Made by a program: the position numbers and the translations under genes
The notes under the pieces: generated by a model
The model's input: the letters and a program-made list of their open reading frames with translations, nothing else
What the model was told of the DNA's origin: nothing
Databases searched by the model: none
Assembly (NCBI GenBank): GCA_947427035.1
Contig: CANEGK010000002.1
Location: forward strand, 1 to 64,000
Length of the DNA stretch: 64,000 nt
Origin: an uncultured Clostridium sp.
GTDB lineage: Bacteria; Bacillota; Clostridia; Oscillospirales; Butyricicoccaceae
Reading direction: 5' to 3'
Shown: in pieces, positions 52,384-60,702 of the stretch
Layout: the number at the start of each line of letters is the position of its first letter
Position numbering within the stretch: the first letter of the stretch is position 1

Positions 52384-53619
52384 ATGAAAAAACTGTTTTG
52401 CCTGCTGCTGGCGGCGCTCGTTCTGCTGCCGCTGCTGCCCGCCTGCCAAAAGGCGGAGCAGCCTTCGCAAAGCGCGCCGGACAATACGGACAACACCCCG
52501 GAAGACCAACAGGCCGAACTGCCTGAGCAGGACGATCAGCCGCCGCAGGAGCCGGAGCACGACCCCGACGCGCAGCCCGCGCCCGAGCCGGTGCGCATCT
52601 GCCTGACCGCCGTGGGCGACAACCTGCTGCACAACACGGTGTCGACCGACTGCAAGACGGAAGGCGGCGGCTTTGACTATGTGCCATTATACCACAATAT
52701 CGCGCCGTTTGCGCAAAAAGCGGATCTTGCTTTTATTAATCAGGAAGTACCGCTGGCCGGTGAGGTCGGGACGTATCCCACGCTGAGCGGCCCGGCAGAG
52801 GTGGCCCCCGGGCTGAAGGAAACCGGCTTTAACATTGTCAACCTGGCGACCAACCATTCGCTGGACAAGGGACAGAAGGGGCTTTTGACTTCGATTGAGA
52901 CGGTCAAAGCGCAGAACTTTGACGCGGTGCTCGGCTGCTATGCTTCGCAGGAAGACGCCGACGCGCCGATCCTCGTCGAAAAACAGGACGTGACCTTTGG
53001 TTTTCTGTCCTACACCTATGGCACCAACGGCATTCCTGTGCCGTCGGACAAGCCCTATCTGGTTTCCCTGATAGACGAAGGGAAAATTGAACGCGAAATG
53101 GCGGCGCTGCGGCCGCAGTGCGACGTGCTCATCGTTTCGCTGCACTGGGGCAACGAATACCAGCTCACCCCGTCGGACGGGCAGCGCGCGCTGGGGCAGA
53201 AGGTGGCCGACTGGGGAGCCGATATCATTATCGGCCACCATCCGCACGTGCTCCAGCCCATGGAGATGCTGACGCGGCAGAACGGCGGGCAGACGCTGTG
53301 CGTCTATTCGCTGGGCAATTTTGTGTCCGGCCAGCATAAAATGAACACCATGCTGGGCGGGCTTTTGTGGTGCGAGCTGGTCTTTACCCCCGGTCAGGAG
53401 GGGTTTGCGTTTGAAAACGCCGGCATTGTGCCGCTCGTCACTCATTACGAGGGCAAGGGGCGCGATTTTGACATCATCCCTCTTTCTGATTATACGCCGG
53501 AGCTTGCGGAAAAGCACGGTATTGTCAACTTTGATTCCAAAGCGAGCGTCGAATATTTTCAGGACCTGGCCACGCGCGTGCTGGGCGACCATATTCTGAC
53601 GCCGGAGCAGATTCTGTGA
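52384..53619 (+). CDS. CapA family lipoprotein (metallophosphatase-like)
   Basis: 411 residues. Lipoprotein signal MKKLFCLLLAALVLLPLLPA followed by the lipid-modified Cys (LPAC). An acidic Pro/Gln-rich linker (~25-70) leads to the PGA_cap domain: VRICLTAVGDNLLH (metal Asp), INQEVPLAG, NIVNLATNHSLD, VLIVSLHWGNEYQ and ADIIIGHHPHVLQP (metal His pair), CVYSLGNFVSGQ. CapA relatives act in poly-gamma-glutamate or other surface-polymer handling; no capB/capC is here. Its stop overlaps the dusB start (GTGA). Confidence 0.88.
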   Translation: MKKLFCLLLAALVLLPLLPACQKAEQPSQSAPDNTDNTPEDQQAELPEQDDQPPQEPEHDPDAQPAPEPVRICLTAVGDNLLHNTVSTDCKTEGGGFDYVPLYHNIAPFAQKADLAFINQEVPLAGEVGTYPTLSGPAEVAPGLKETGFNIVNLATNHSLDKGQKGLLTSIETVKAQNFDAVLGCYASQEDADAPILVEKQDVTFGFLSYTYGTNGIPVPSDKPYLVSLIDEGKIEREMAALRPQCDVLIVSLHWGNEYQLTPSDGQRALGQKVADWGADIIIGHHPHVLQPMEMLTRQNGGQTLCVYSLGNFVSGQHKMNTMLGGLLWCELVFTPGQEGFAFENAGIVPLVTHYEGKGRDFDIIPLSDYTPELAEKHGIVNFDSKASVEYFQDLATRVLGDHILTPEQIL

Positions 53620-54599
53620 TCGAGCTGGCGGCCGGCCTGCAAAGCAAAAACCGGTTTGTCCTGGGGCCGATGGCCGGCGTCACGGACGCCGCGTTCCGCA
53701 CCGTCTGTATGGAACAGGGCGCGGGGTTGTGTTATACTGAAATGGTGAGCGCAAAGGCGCTGACCTATCACGATAAAAAAACGGCGTCGCTGCTGGCGCT
53801 GACGCCCGCGCAGCGGCCGGTCATCGCCCAGATTTTCGGGAGCGAGCCCGACGTCATGGCCGAAGGCGCGCGCCTGGCGCTGGAGCTTTCGGCGGCCGAC
53901 GGCATTGACATCAACATGGGCTGCCCCATGCCAAAAATCACGGGAAACGGCGAGGGCAGCGCGCTCATGCGCGACCTCGCGGCGGCCTCGCGCGTCATCA
54001 AAGCGGTGCGGCGCGCCGTGCCTGTACCGCTGTCGGTCAAGTTCCGCGCCGGCTGGGATGAAGAAGACAAAAACGCCGTCCCGTTTGCTCGCATGGCGCA
54101 GGAGAGCGGCGCGGATTTTGTGTGCGTGCATGGCCGAACCCGATCGCAGTTTTACGGCGGGACGAGCGATCGCACCATTGTCGCCGCGGTGAAAGAAGCG
54201 GTGTCCATACCGGTCATCGCCAGCGGCGACGCGCTGTCGGCCCGCGCGTGTGATGAACTGCTGCGCGACACCGGCGCCGACGCCGTCATGCTGGCGCGCG
54301 GGGCACAGGGCGCGCCCTGGGTTTTTGCGCAGTGCCTCGCGCTGGCGCGCGGCGAAGAACCCGCGCCGCCCAGCGTGCAGACACATATCGAACTGATGCG
54401 CCGGCATGTGCGCCTGGTCTGCGAAATGAAAGGCGAAGAGCGCGGAATGCCGGAGATCCGCAAGCACGCGCTGTGGTATCTGGGCCGCCTGCGCGGCGGC
54501 AAACCCTTTAAAACTGCGATGGCGCAGGTGAGCACCCTGCGCCGGTTTGAAGAAATATGCGGCGAGCTGAAGAACGCCCGATTGCAGGTGAAAGAATGA
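53616..54599 (+). CDS. dusB: tRNA-dihydrouridine synthase (DusB type)
   Basis: 327 residues from GTG 53616-53618 overlapping the capA stop. FMN enzyme reducing uridines in tRNA. Signature GPMAGVTDAAFRTV, CYTEMVSAKAL, catalytic Cys in INMGCPMPKITGNGEGSAL (core NMGCPMPK), VKFRAGWD, VHGRTRSQFY, IASGDALS and VMLARGAQGAPW. In Firmicutes dusB is often an isolated housekeeping gene; here it is coupled on both sides by 4-bp overlaps. Confidence 0.93.
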   Translation: MIELAAGLQSKNRFVLGPMAGVTDAAFRTVCMEQGAGLCYTEMVSAKALTYHDKKTASLLALTPAQRPVIAQIFGSEPDVMAEGARLALELSAADGIDINMGCPMPKITGNGEGSALMRDLAAASRVIKAVRRAVPVPLSVKFRAGWDEEDKNAVPFARMAQESGADFVCVHGRTRSQFYGGTSDRTIVAAVKEAVSIPVIASGDALSARACDELLRDTGADAVMLARGAQGAPWVFAQCLALARGEEPAPPSVQTHIELMRRHVRLVCEMKGEERGMPEIRKHALWYLGRLRGGKPFKTAMAQVSTLRRFEEICGELKNARLQVKE

Positions 54600-55207
54600 G
54601 CAACGAACAGGCCGTAGTCCGGCGCGCCCGGGCAGGCGATCAAGGCGCTTTTGAAGAGCTTGTGTTCACGTACGAGAAAAAAATCTATCATTTATCCCTG
54701 CGCTACACCGGCAGCGAACAGGATGCCATGGATGTGACGCAGGAGGTTTTTCTGCGCGTTTTCCGCTTTCTCCCGCAGTTCCAGGAGGAAAGCCGTTTTT
54801 CCACCTGGCTGTACCGCATCGCCGTCAACGCCAATATGGACTTTCTGCGTAAGCGCGGACAGGCGAACGATCTGTCGCTCGACGCCGAGGATGAAGAGGG
54901 GCTGAGCTACGAGATCAGCGACCTGCGCTATAACCCGGAAAGCCAGCTGGAGCGCATAGAGCTGCAGCAGGCCATCTGCGAGGGCATCCGGTCCCTGCCG
55001 CCGCGTATGCGTGAAATCCTTATTTTGCGCGATATCAGCGGCCTGACTTACGAAGAGATCGGAAGGGCCCTGTCCATTGAACAGGGCACCGTCAAATCCC
55101 GCCTGTCGCGCGCCCGCGGCCGGCTCTGCGCCTTTTTGAGCGCCAACGGGAACAATTCCCGAAGGGCTGCGTCAAAAAGGCAGATGGAGGGCACGCGCAA
55201 TGAATAA
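54596..55207 (+). CDS. ECF-type RNA polymerase sigma factor
   Basis: 203 residues. Sigma region 2 (about 20-90; AFEELVFTYEKKIYHLSLRY, DAMDVTQEVFLRVF, STWLYRIAVNANMDFLRK) and region 4 (about 130-185; LPPRMREILILRDISGLTYEEIG, TVKSRLSRARGRL). SigW/RpoE-like. Starts within the dusB stop (ATGA) and overlaps the anti-sigma start by 8 bp. No GGAAC-type ECF autoregulatory promoter is visible in front of it, so expression probably depends on the capA promoter. Confidence 0.93.
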   Translation: MSNEQAVVRRARAGDQGAFEELVFTYEKKIYHLSLRYTGSEQDAMDVTQEVFLRVFRFLPQFQEESRFSTWLYRIAVNANMDFLRKRGQANDLSLDAEDEEGLSYEISDLRYNPESQLERIELQQAICEGIRSLPPRMREILILRDISGLTYEEIGRALSIEQGTVKSRLSRARGRLCAFLSANGNNSRRAASKRQMEGTRNE

Positions 55208-56114
55208 CTGTCAGGATTACATCATTAAAATGAACCAATATCTGGACGGCGAGCTGCCCGTGGACGAAATTTCCGATCTGCTGCGCCACATGGACGAATG
55301 TGAGGAATGCAGAAAGAAGTATGAAAACCTGAAGATCGTCGCGTTTGAAACGCGGCATCTCCGTGCAGAAACGCCGCGCCAGCTGCACGCAAACATCATG
55401 AACGCCATTGCGCATGAGCGCCCGATTCGCCGCCTGCGCCGCCTGAACCGGCTGGGCCATTTGGCGGCGCTGGCCGCCTGCGGCGCGCTGCTCGTCGTCA
55501 TGGTCAATACCGTGGCGCCCTGGCTGCGCGAAAAGCCGCTGTTCGGCGGCTCGTCGAATTACAGCGGCGAGGCGGCAGACGAAAGCATGAATATGGCCCC
55601 TATGGCGCCGCAGGCGGCCGAAAGCGCGCCGGAAGATGCGGGAGGAGCGGAAAGAAGCCTGGCAGCGGACAATGACGCTGCGGCCATGCCGGCCGCAGCG
55701 CCCGGCGACGCGGCGACAGCGTATGATCAGAACGGCGAAGGCGAAAACGGGCCGGAAAAGGATCAGCCTGACGCCGCTTCCGGCGAGGCGCAGCCCGGGG
55801 TGCTGATGCAGACGGCGGGGTACGACCACGACCTGTTCACGGTGCCCGCCCTTCGATCGTCCGAGCTGGTAGCCTGGTATATTATTGCGACCGGGACTGG
55901 CGATCCGTCCGAGCTTTTTCCCATGGAATCGGTGATAGGCGAGCGGGAGCTGGGCGAAACGTATATCTTTGTGCCCAACACGGCCGGCGAAAAGGAAGAG
56001 GCCGGCCAGACGCTGATAGACGCCGGATTTATTCTGCACGACAACGTTGACAACCTCCCGGAAGTCGACGAAACGGCGGAGTACGGCCTGATCGTCGTTT
56101 TCGAAAGCAGGTGA
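55200..56114 (+). CDS. Anti-sigma factor with zinc-finger ZAS domain and extracellular domain
   Basis: 304 residues. N-terminal zf-HC2/ZAS motif HMDECEECRKKYENL (H-x3-C-x2-C) holds the sigma factor in the cytosol. One membrane helix at about 82-103 (LAALAACGALLVVMV). Outside the membrane there is a ~90-residue Ala/Glu/Asp/Met-rich disordered segment, then a folded alpha/beta region (~200-304; AWYIIATGTGDPSELFP, GETYIFVPNTAGE). The outer domain does not resemble a known sensor. Overlap with the sigma gene implies a matched pair. Confidence 0.88.
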   Translation: MNNCQDYIIKMNQYLDGELPVDEISDLLRHMDECEECRKKYENLKIVAFETRHLRAETPRQLHANIMNAIAHERPIRRLRRLNRLGHLAALAACGALLVVMVNTVAPWLREKPLFGGSSNYSGEAADESMNMAPMAPQAAESAPEDAGGAERSLAADNDAAAMPAAAPGDAATAYDQNGEGENGPEKDQPDAASGEAQPGVLMQTAGYDHDLFTVPALRSSELVAWYIIATGTGDPSELFPMESVIGERELGETYIFVPNTAGEKEEAGQTLIDAGFILHDNVDNLPEVDETAEYGLIVVFESR

Positions 56115-56123
56115 CGGACGCCT

Positions 56124-56831
56124 GTGGATAAAGGAGAGGACAAGGCGCTTGCGCGCCTGCGGTGCAGCACCATTGATTTTCCGTGGATTACGGCGCCCAG
56201 GCGTTCGATGCAGGCGCTGCTGCCGGGCGCCGAGGTCGTCTGTATGAAAAAGGGCGACATCCTGTACGATTGCAATTATGACGGAAGCGACGTTTTCATT
56301 GTGCGCGACGGGCGGATTTTCAATTACTTTGTCACTTCGCGCGGGCATGAAAAGGTGGTGGGGGTCTTTACCGCCGGTTCGCTTTTGGGCGAGCTGCGCG
56401 CGCTGGACGCCGGCGCCGACTTTTACACCTCGCAGGTCTGTTCTGAAAGCGCGTCCGTGTACAAAGTTTCGGCGAAGCGGTTTTTACAGGCAATTGAACA
56501 GGACGCCGAGGTGCGTATGGCTGTGTACGAAAGCCTGGCGGCAAAGATCCGGCTGATGTCGCGCCAGATCGAATATTCGGTCTGCACGTCGGCTCTGACC
56601 AAAATCGCCTATCTTCTGCTGTCGGCCTGTAAATATTATGGCGAACCGGCAGAGGGCGGGCAGCGCATCCCCCTCAGCTTTACGCACAGCGAAATCGCGC
56701 GGATTTGCGGCATCAGCCGCGTTTCGGCCAGCAATAAATTGCAGGAGCTGCGCTCCCGCGGGGCGATTGCGCAGGAGGACGGCCGTTTTATCTTATGCGA
56801 TCTGGAGTATCTGCTGTCGCTTGTGGAATGA
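56124..56831 (+). CDS. Crp/Fnr family transcriptional regulator
   Basis: 235 residues from GTG 56124-56126 with only a weak site upstream; a later start would cut the sensor domain. Cyclic-nucleotide-binding fold at 25-140 (VCMKKGDILYDCNYDGSDVF, GSLLGELRALD) and C-terminal winged HTH (FTHSEIARICGISRVSASNKL, RGAIAQEDGRFIL). No N-terminal Fnr cysteine cluster is evident. It lies 9 bp after the anti-sigma gene and closes the operon, so a stress signal could feed both regulators (inference). Confidence 0.9.
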   Translation: MDKGEDKALARLRCSTIDFPWITAPRRSMQALLPGAEVVCMKKGDILYDCNYDGSDVFIVRDGRIFNYFVTSRGHEKVVGVFTAGSLLGELRALDAGADFYTSQVCSESASVYKVSAKRFLQAIEQDAEVRMAVYESLAAKIRLMSRQIEYSVCTSALTKIAYLLLSACKYYGEPAEGGQRIPLSFTHSEIARICGISRVSASNKLQELRSRGAIAQEDGRFILCDLEYLLSLVE

Positions 56832-56847
56832 ATCAAACAGAAAAGTA

Positions 56848-56880
56848 CCGGGGCGTTTTCATAAAACGCCCCGGCTTTTT
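56848..56880. terminator. Bidirectional terminator
   Basis: CCGGGGCGTTTT and AAAACGCCCCGG arms with a CAT loop followed by CTTTTT; placed between the crp-type gene and the converging HTH gene. Confidence 0.9.
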
Positions 56881-56895
56881 ATGTTGCCCGCTATA

Positions 56896-57687
56896 CTACA
56901 AAAGGTGCTTAAACAGCTCTTTGGCCCATGACAGCCAGGCGGGCACGCAGCTGTCAAGCAGCTCTTTGACGGTTTCCACATCCTGCGCGGACAGTTCCCC
57001 GATCTTCTGAAAAAGGCTGCCAGATGCCCGGGTTGCGCCCAGCGCGATCATGGCCCGGGCGCTGTCGCCGATGGCGATGTATCGGCCCCTGGCCAGGGCC
57101 CCCGCGGTAAAACCGCCCATAGCGACGGCGCCGAAGGAAACCATGCCCAGGCTGATGGCGCCGGCCGAAAGCACGCCGGCAGAAAAACAGCCGGCGGACA
57201 GCCCCCCGAGTGCGAACAGCCCGGCAGACAGCAGCCCCAGGGACAGCATACCAAAGGACAAAACTCCGGCAGACAGCATCCCGAAGGATATCACTCCCCG
57301 CGCTTTCATGCCGACGGCAATGACGCCGCGGGCCTTTACGCCGACGGCGACAATGCCCCGCGCGTTTCTGGCGACGTGCCACAGCGGCAGCCCCCACAGG
57401 GTTTTATCGCTTTTTCGCTCGCGGGGGAGAGGGCGAAAAGAAAGGGATTCCGGCGGCGCGTCATCGGGCGCGCTGCCGGCGCCGGCTTCGGCCGCGTCCC
57501 GGAGCAGGTAATCGAGCGAGCAGCGGAACAGATCGCTGATTTGAATGAGCTTGTCGGTTTCAGGGTAGGCGGCATCCGATTCCCATTTGCTGATGGCCTG
57601 TCTGGAAACGCCGAGAAGCTCTGCAAGCTGCTCCTGCGTATAGTTGTTTTCCTTTCTCAGCTTGGACAGTTTACTGCCGAGCGACAT
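56896..57687 (-). CDS. XRE-type HTH protein with 19 glycine-phased pentapeptide repeats
   Basis: 263 residues from MSLGSKLSKLRKENNYTQEQ, with GGAGGG upstream; an earlier in-frame start (57744) lacks a site. Residues 1-60 are a standard XRE/Cro-CI HTH (LLGVSRQAISKWES). Residues 61-107 form a polar linker. Residues 111-205 carry Gly at every fifth position without a break (19 pentads; GVLSF, GMLSL, GLLSA), a composition that suggests a tight beta-solenoid or a membrane-embedded element. The last 45 residues are helical. The usual members of this HTH class have a helical or membrane C-terminal half instead. Ligand and target unknown. Confidence 0.85.
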   Translation of the reverse strand: MSLGSKLSKLRKENNYTQEQLAELLGVSRQAISKWESDAAYPETDKLIQISDLFRCSLDYLLRDAAEAGAGSAPDDAPPESLSFRPLPRERKSDKTLWGLPLWHVARNARGIVAVGVKARGVIAVGMKARGVISFGMLSAGVLSFGMLSLGLLSAGLFALGGLSAGCFSAGVLSAGAISLGMVSFGAVAMGGFTAGALARGRYIAIGDSARAMIALGATRASGSLFQKIGELSAQDVETVKELLDSCVPAWLSWAKELFKHLL

Positions 57688-57820
57688 GATTGTGCCCTCC
57701 ATTCCGGGTGAATTGTTCCCATTCATCATACCCGATTTTTGCACAAAAGGCCATCATTTTGCGGTTTCGCGATGTAAACTTCAGGTTGCATTCATAAAAA
57801 GCAGGGGGTGCTTTTACAGC

Positions 57821-57850
57821 AAAAGGGAGACGCTTTTTAAAGCGTCTCCC
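57821..57850 (-). terminator. Terminator after YkvI-like gene
   Basis: GGGAGACGCTTT and AAAGCGTCTCCC arms, followed on the minus strand by TTTTGC, 23 bp after the stop of the 57874 gene. Confidence 0.8.
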
Positions 57851-57873
57851 CGGAAAACCTGAAAATAGGTTTT

Positions 57874-58989
57874 TTAAATGTGCTGTTCGGACGGTGTTTC
57901 GCGCTTTTGCCCGCGCGCCTTTTTGAAGCGCACGACAACCTGCTTGACCAACATGAAGCCCATGACGATGACGCCCATATAGCCGGTATAGGGGTATACG
58001 ATGCCAACCAGGTCGGTGAAAGGCAGGTGGGACAGAACAATGGCGGCGACAACGGCGCCCGCACAGGTCAGGTTATAGCGGCGGGTGTGCTCTGTCGCCA
58101 CCCGGCGGCAGACAACCCACAGAAGGGGGATGGCCGTCGAGTAGATGCCGGCCAGCAGGATAAAGACGAAGATACCGGCCAGGGCGGGGTGGATGTTATT
58201 CGCCAGCGTCAGCGCCGGAATGGCCTTGTCATGCACACTGCCGATATTGCACAAAAGCCCCAAATTCATGACGATGATGGCGAGCACTAAAAACAGACCG
58301 CCGATAAAACCGCCGGCAACGCCTGTTTTGCGGGTTTTGGCCGTTTTGGAAAGCTGTGAAAGGAACGGCAGCAGAATGATGGCGTTATAGCCGGTGTACA
58401 GGGCGCCGGCAAAGAGCCAGTTGGCAGCCGGCTGCTCGATGGAAACCGACCGCATGGTCAGGCTTACATTTTGCAGGTTGCCCAGGTTGGCGGCGGCCGC
58501 CGTGCCGCCGATAAACAGGGAAAAAACGATGATAACCGGGCCGATGACGCCGATGATGCTGACCAGCTTGTCAAGTCCCATAAAAACGGTCGCCAGGGCC
58601 AAAACGCCCATGATGACGCTGCCGGCGAAGGAAGGCAGACCCCAGTATTCGTTGAGCGTCGCGCCGGCGCCGGCCAGCATGATGGTAAAAACGCCAAAGC
58701 TGAAAATAACCGAGAACCATTCAAGCGCAGTGCCCAGCCCCGCGCCGCAGTAATAGCGGTAAATTTCGCCGCCCTCGCCGGAGGACAGCGAGCGGCCGGT
58801 CTGCATCAGGGACATGCCAAGCCAGATAAACAGAACCAGACTGACGGCGCAGGCGGCAAAGCTCTTCCAGCCGTACGACGTGAAAAACTGCATGATTTCC
58901 TGGCCGGTCGCGTAGCCCGAGCCGATGCAAAAGGCGATGTAGGCGCCCCCCAGCTTGACGGCGTCGGTTATTTTTTCTCTGCGGTTCAC
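57874..58989 (-). CDS. YkvI-like membrane transporter
   Basis: 371 residues from GTG 58987-58989 after GGAGGGG. About ten hydrophobic helices with the APC-superfamily-like start GGAYIAFCIGSGYATGQEIM, then GPVIIVFSLFIGG, NWLFAGALYTGYNAIILLPFL and YTGYMGVIVMGFMLVKQ. This fits the YkvI family, relatives of amino-acid and sodium symporters with unknown substrate. It is divergent from the germination operon and has an extended -10 promoter. Confidence 0.85.
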   Translation of the reverse strand: MNRREKITDAVKLGGAYIAFCIGSGYATGQEIMQFFTSYGWKSFAACAVSLVLFIWLGMSLMQTGRSLSSGEGGEIYRYYCGAGLGTALEWFSVIFSFGVFTIMLAGAGATLNEYWGLPSFAGSVIMGVLALATVFMGLDKLVSIIGVIGPVIIVFSLFIGGTAAAANLGNLQNVSLTMRSVSIEQPAANWLFAGALYTGYNAIILLPFLSQLSKTAKTRKTGVAGGFIGGLFLVLAIIVMNLGLLCNIGSVHDKAIPALTLANNIHPALAGIFVFILLAGIYSTAIPLLWVVCRRVATEHTRRYNLTCAGAVVAAIVLSHLPFTDLVGIVYPYTGYMGVIVMGFMLVKQVVVRFKKARGQKRETPSEQHI

Positions 58990-59021
58990 AAAGGATCCCC
59001 TCCCTGTATCTTCATGGCTTT

Positions 59022-59027
59022 ACTATA
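59022..59027 (-). promoter_or_regulatory. Extended -10 of the YkvI-like gene
   Basis: Minus strand TGC-TATAGT (TGn extended -10), 32 bp before the GTG start; -35 is poor. The palindrome at 59050-59065 lies just upstream. Confidence 0.5.
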
Positions 59028-59049
59028 GCACAGTCATGCAGGCGGGACG

Positions 59050-59065
59050 TGTAAAGCGCTTTACA
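59050..59065. promoter_or_regulatory. Perfect 16-bp palindrome TGTAAAGCGCTTTACA
   Basis: A perfect dyad between the divergent YkvI-like and ger promoters. The AAAGCGCTTT core resembles LacI/CcpA-type operators, but it has one extra base per arm compared with a canonical 14-bp cre site. Confidence 0.6.
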
Positions 59066-59149
59066 GGTATTGTGAAAAAAATATCGATATAAAAAGCAAA
59101 GATTTTGTCGCTTTGCACAAAGACATCTTGTGCTGTCTGTGCAAAGAGC

Positions 59150-59179
59150 TGTATTTTCAGCGGCCAGAATGCCATACTA
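59150..59179 (+). promoter_or_regulatory. SigG-type promoter of the ger operon
   Basis: CATACTA (59173-59179) equals the SigG -10 consensus; TGTATT 17 bp upstream (59150-59155) matches TGAATA at 4 of 6 positions. No sigma-A promoter is evident. The start site would leave a ~70-nt leader to the GTG at 59257. Confidence 0.6.
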
Positions 59180-59256
59180 AGGGAATTAAAAGACTGCGGC
59201 ACGCGGGAAAAGCGGCATTTGGCGCCGTACGGCCGCATGAAAGGGAGAGATGCAGG

Positions 59257-60702
59257 GTGTCGGTATCGGTAGAGCTCAAGCAGAACATCGACAAAATGCA
59301 CAGGCTTTTTGACCGGGACAAGACGGTGATTACGCGTATGGTCAACCCGGCCGGCTGGCCGGCCTGTGAAATCTGCCTGTTTTTCTGTGACGGTATGGTC
59401 AGCTCGGCCAGCATTAACGAAAGCATCATCAAGCCGCTGACCCTGATGGCGCCGCCGCCTGAAAAAACAGACAGGCTGCGTTATCTGGAGCAGAGCGTCG
59501 TGCAGTCCAACGAGGCGCGGCAGAGCGGCGACTGGGACGATCTGGTGTACTCTATGGTATACGGCGATACCATTTTATTTTGCAGCGGCTGTGACAAGGC
59601 GCTGGTGCTCAATACCAAGGGCTTTGCCATGCGGGGGATCGAGGAGCCGGACGGCGAAACGGTGCTCAAGGGCCCGCGCGAAGGGTTTACCGAGGGCATT
59701 TTGCGCAACCTGTCCATGCTGCGCCGGAAAATCCGCGTCAGCGAGCTCAAGCTGGAGTATATGACGCTGGGCAGCGTCAGCAAAACGGTGTGCGCCCTGT
59801 GCTACATTGACGGGATTGTGGACAGCGCTGTGCTGCTGGAGGTGCGCAGGCGGCTGCAAACGGTCGCGATGGACGGCATTCTGGATTCCAACTACATTGC
59901 CGAGATGATTCGCGACCACAAAAAAAGCCCCTTTAAAACCATCGGGACAACCGAACGGCCCGACGTTGTCGCCGCCAAACTGCTCGAAGGCCGGGTGGCG
60001 CTCGTCGTCGACGGCACGCCGGTCGTCCTAACCATGCCGGGAATCCTGATCGAGAGCTTCCAGTCGAGCGAGGATTATTACGTCGGCTTTCAGTTTGCCG
60101 CCATTTCGCGCTTTTTGCGCATGGCGGGCTTTCTGCTCGCCATTTCGGTGGTGCCGGTGTACCTTGCGCTCATGACCTTTCACGCCGAAATGCTGCCCAC
60201 GCCGCTGCTGCTGTCCATCGCGTCGGCGCGGCAGGGAGTGCCTTTTCCGTCCGTCCTGGAGGCGCTGACGCTGCTGACCGCCTTTGATCTGCTGCGTGAA
60301 GCGGGGACGCGCACGCCCTCGGCCATCGGGCAGACGCTGTCCATTGTCGGCGGCCTGGTCGTCGGCTCGGCCGCCGTCGAAGCGCGCTTTGCCTCGGCGC
60401 CTATGGTCATCATCATTGCTTTTTCCGGCATCACCGGGCTGATGATTCCCAAGCTCAAGTCGGCCGTTATTCTGGTGCGGCTGGGGCTGATAGCGCTGTC
60501 GGCCTGCGCCGGGCTTTACGGGTATATACTCGGGATGGCGGCGCTCATGATGCATTTGGCTTCCATGCAGTCCTTCGGCGTCAACATGCTGTCGGCGGGG
60601 CCGCTGTCCGAGTTGGGCAGCCACGAGGACAGCCTGATGCGCGCCCCCTTTGCACGCATGAAAAAGCGCGGCCGCTTCCTGTCGCGCGGGGAGCGCTCGT
60701 GA
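59257..60702 (+). CDS. GerA family spore germination receptor subunit A
   Basis: 481 residues from GTG 59257 after AAGGGAGAG, the usual GerA length (~480-500). The N-terminal soluble half holds VTRMVNPAGWP-like TRMVNPAGW, GDTILFCSGCDKALVLNTKG and EEPDGETVLKGPREGFTEG (core KGPREGF, the GerA hallmark). The membrane half (about 285-445) has the AISRFLRMAGFLLAISVVPVY and PFPSVLEALTLLTAFDLLREAG segments. Subunit A of an inner-spore-membrane nutrient receptor. Overlaps the next gene by 4 bp (GTGA). Confidence 0.94.
   Translation: MSVSVELKQNIDKMHRLFDRDKTVITRMVNPAGWPACEICLFFCDGMVSSASINESIIKPLTLMAPPPEKTDRLRYLEQSVVQSNEARQSGDWDDLVYSMVYGDTILFCSGCDKALVLNTKGFAMRGIEEPDGETVLKGPREGFTEGILRNLSMLRRKIRVSELKLEYMTLGSVSKTVCALCYIDGIVDSAVLLEVRRRLQTVAMDGILDSNYIAEMIRDHKKSPFKTIGTTERPDVVAAKLLEGRVALVVDGTPVVLTMPGILIESFQSSEDYYVGFQFAAISRFLRMAGFLLAISVVPVYLALMTFHAEMLPTPLLLSIASARQGVPFPSVLEALTLLTAFDLLREAGTRTPSAIGQTLSIVGGLVVGSAAVEARFASAPMVIIIAFSGITGLMIPKLKSAVILVRLGLIALSACAGLYGYILGMAALMMHLASMQSFGVNMLSAGPLSELGSHEDSLMRAPFARMKKRGRFLSRGERS

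Noticed and set aside
57800-57820. Second terminator hairpin near AAAAGCA/TGCTTTT
   Set aside because: The arms are short and AT-rich; the nearby 57825-57850 hairpin is a much better candidate.
59050-59065. Canonical CcpA cre site
   Set aside because: The dyad has one extra base pair in each half compared with the 14-bp cre consensus, so I list it only as an unspecified palindrome.
59110-59145. Inverted repeat GCACAA/TTGTGC before the ger operon
   Set aside because: Arms of only 6 bp and no clear relation to the promoter; chance cannot be excluded.
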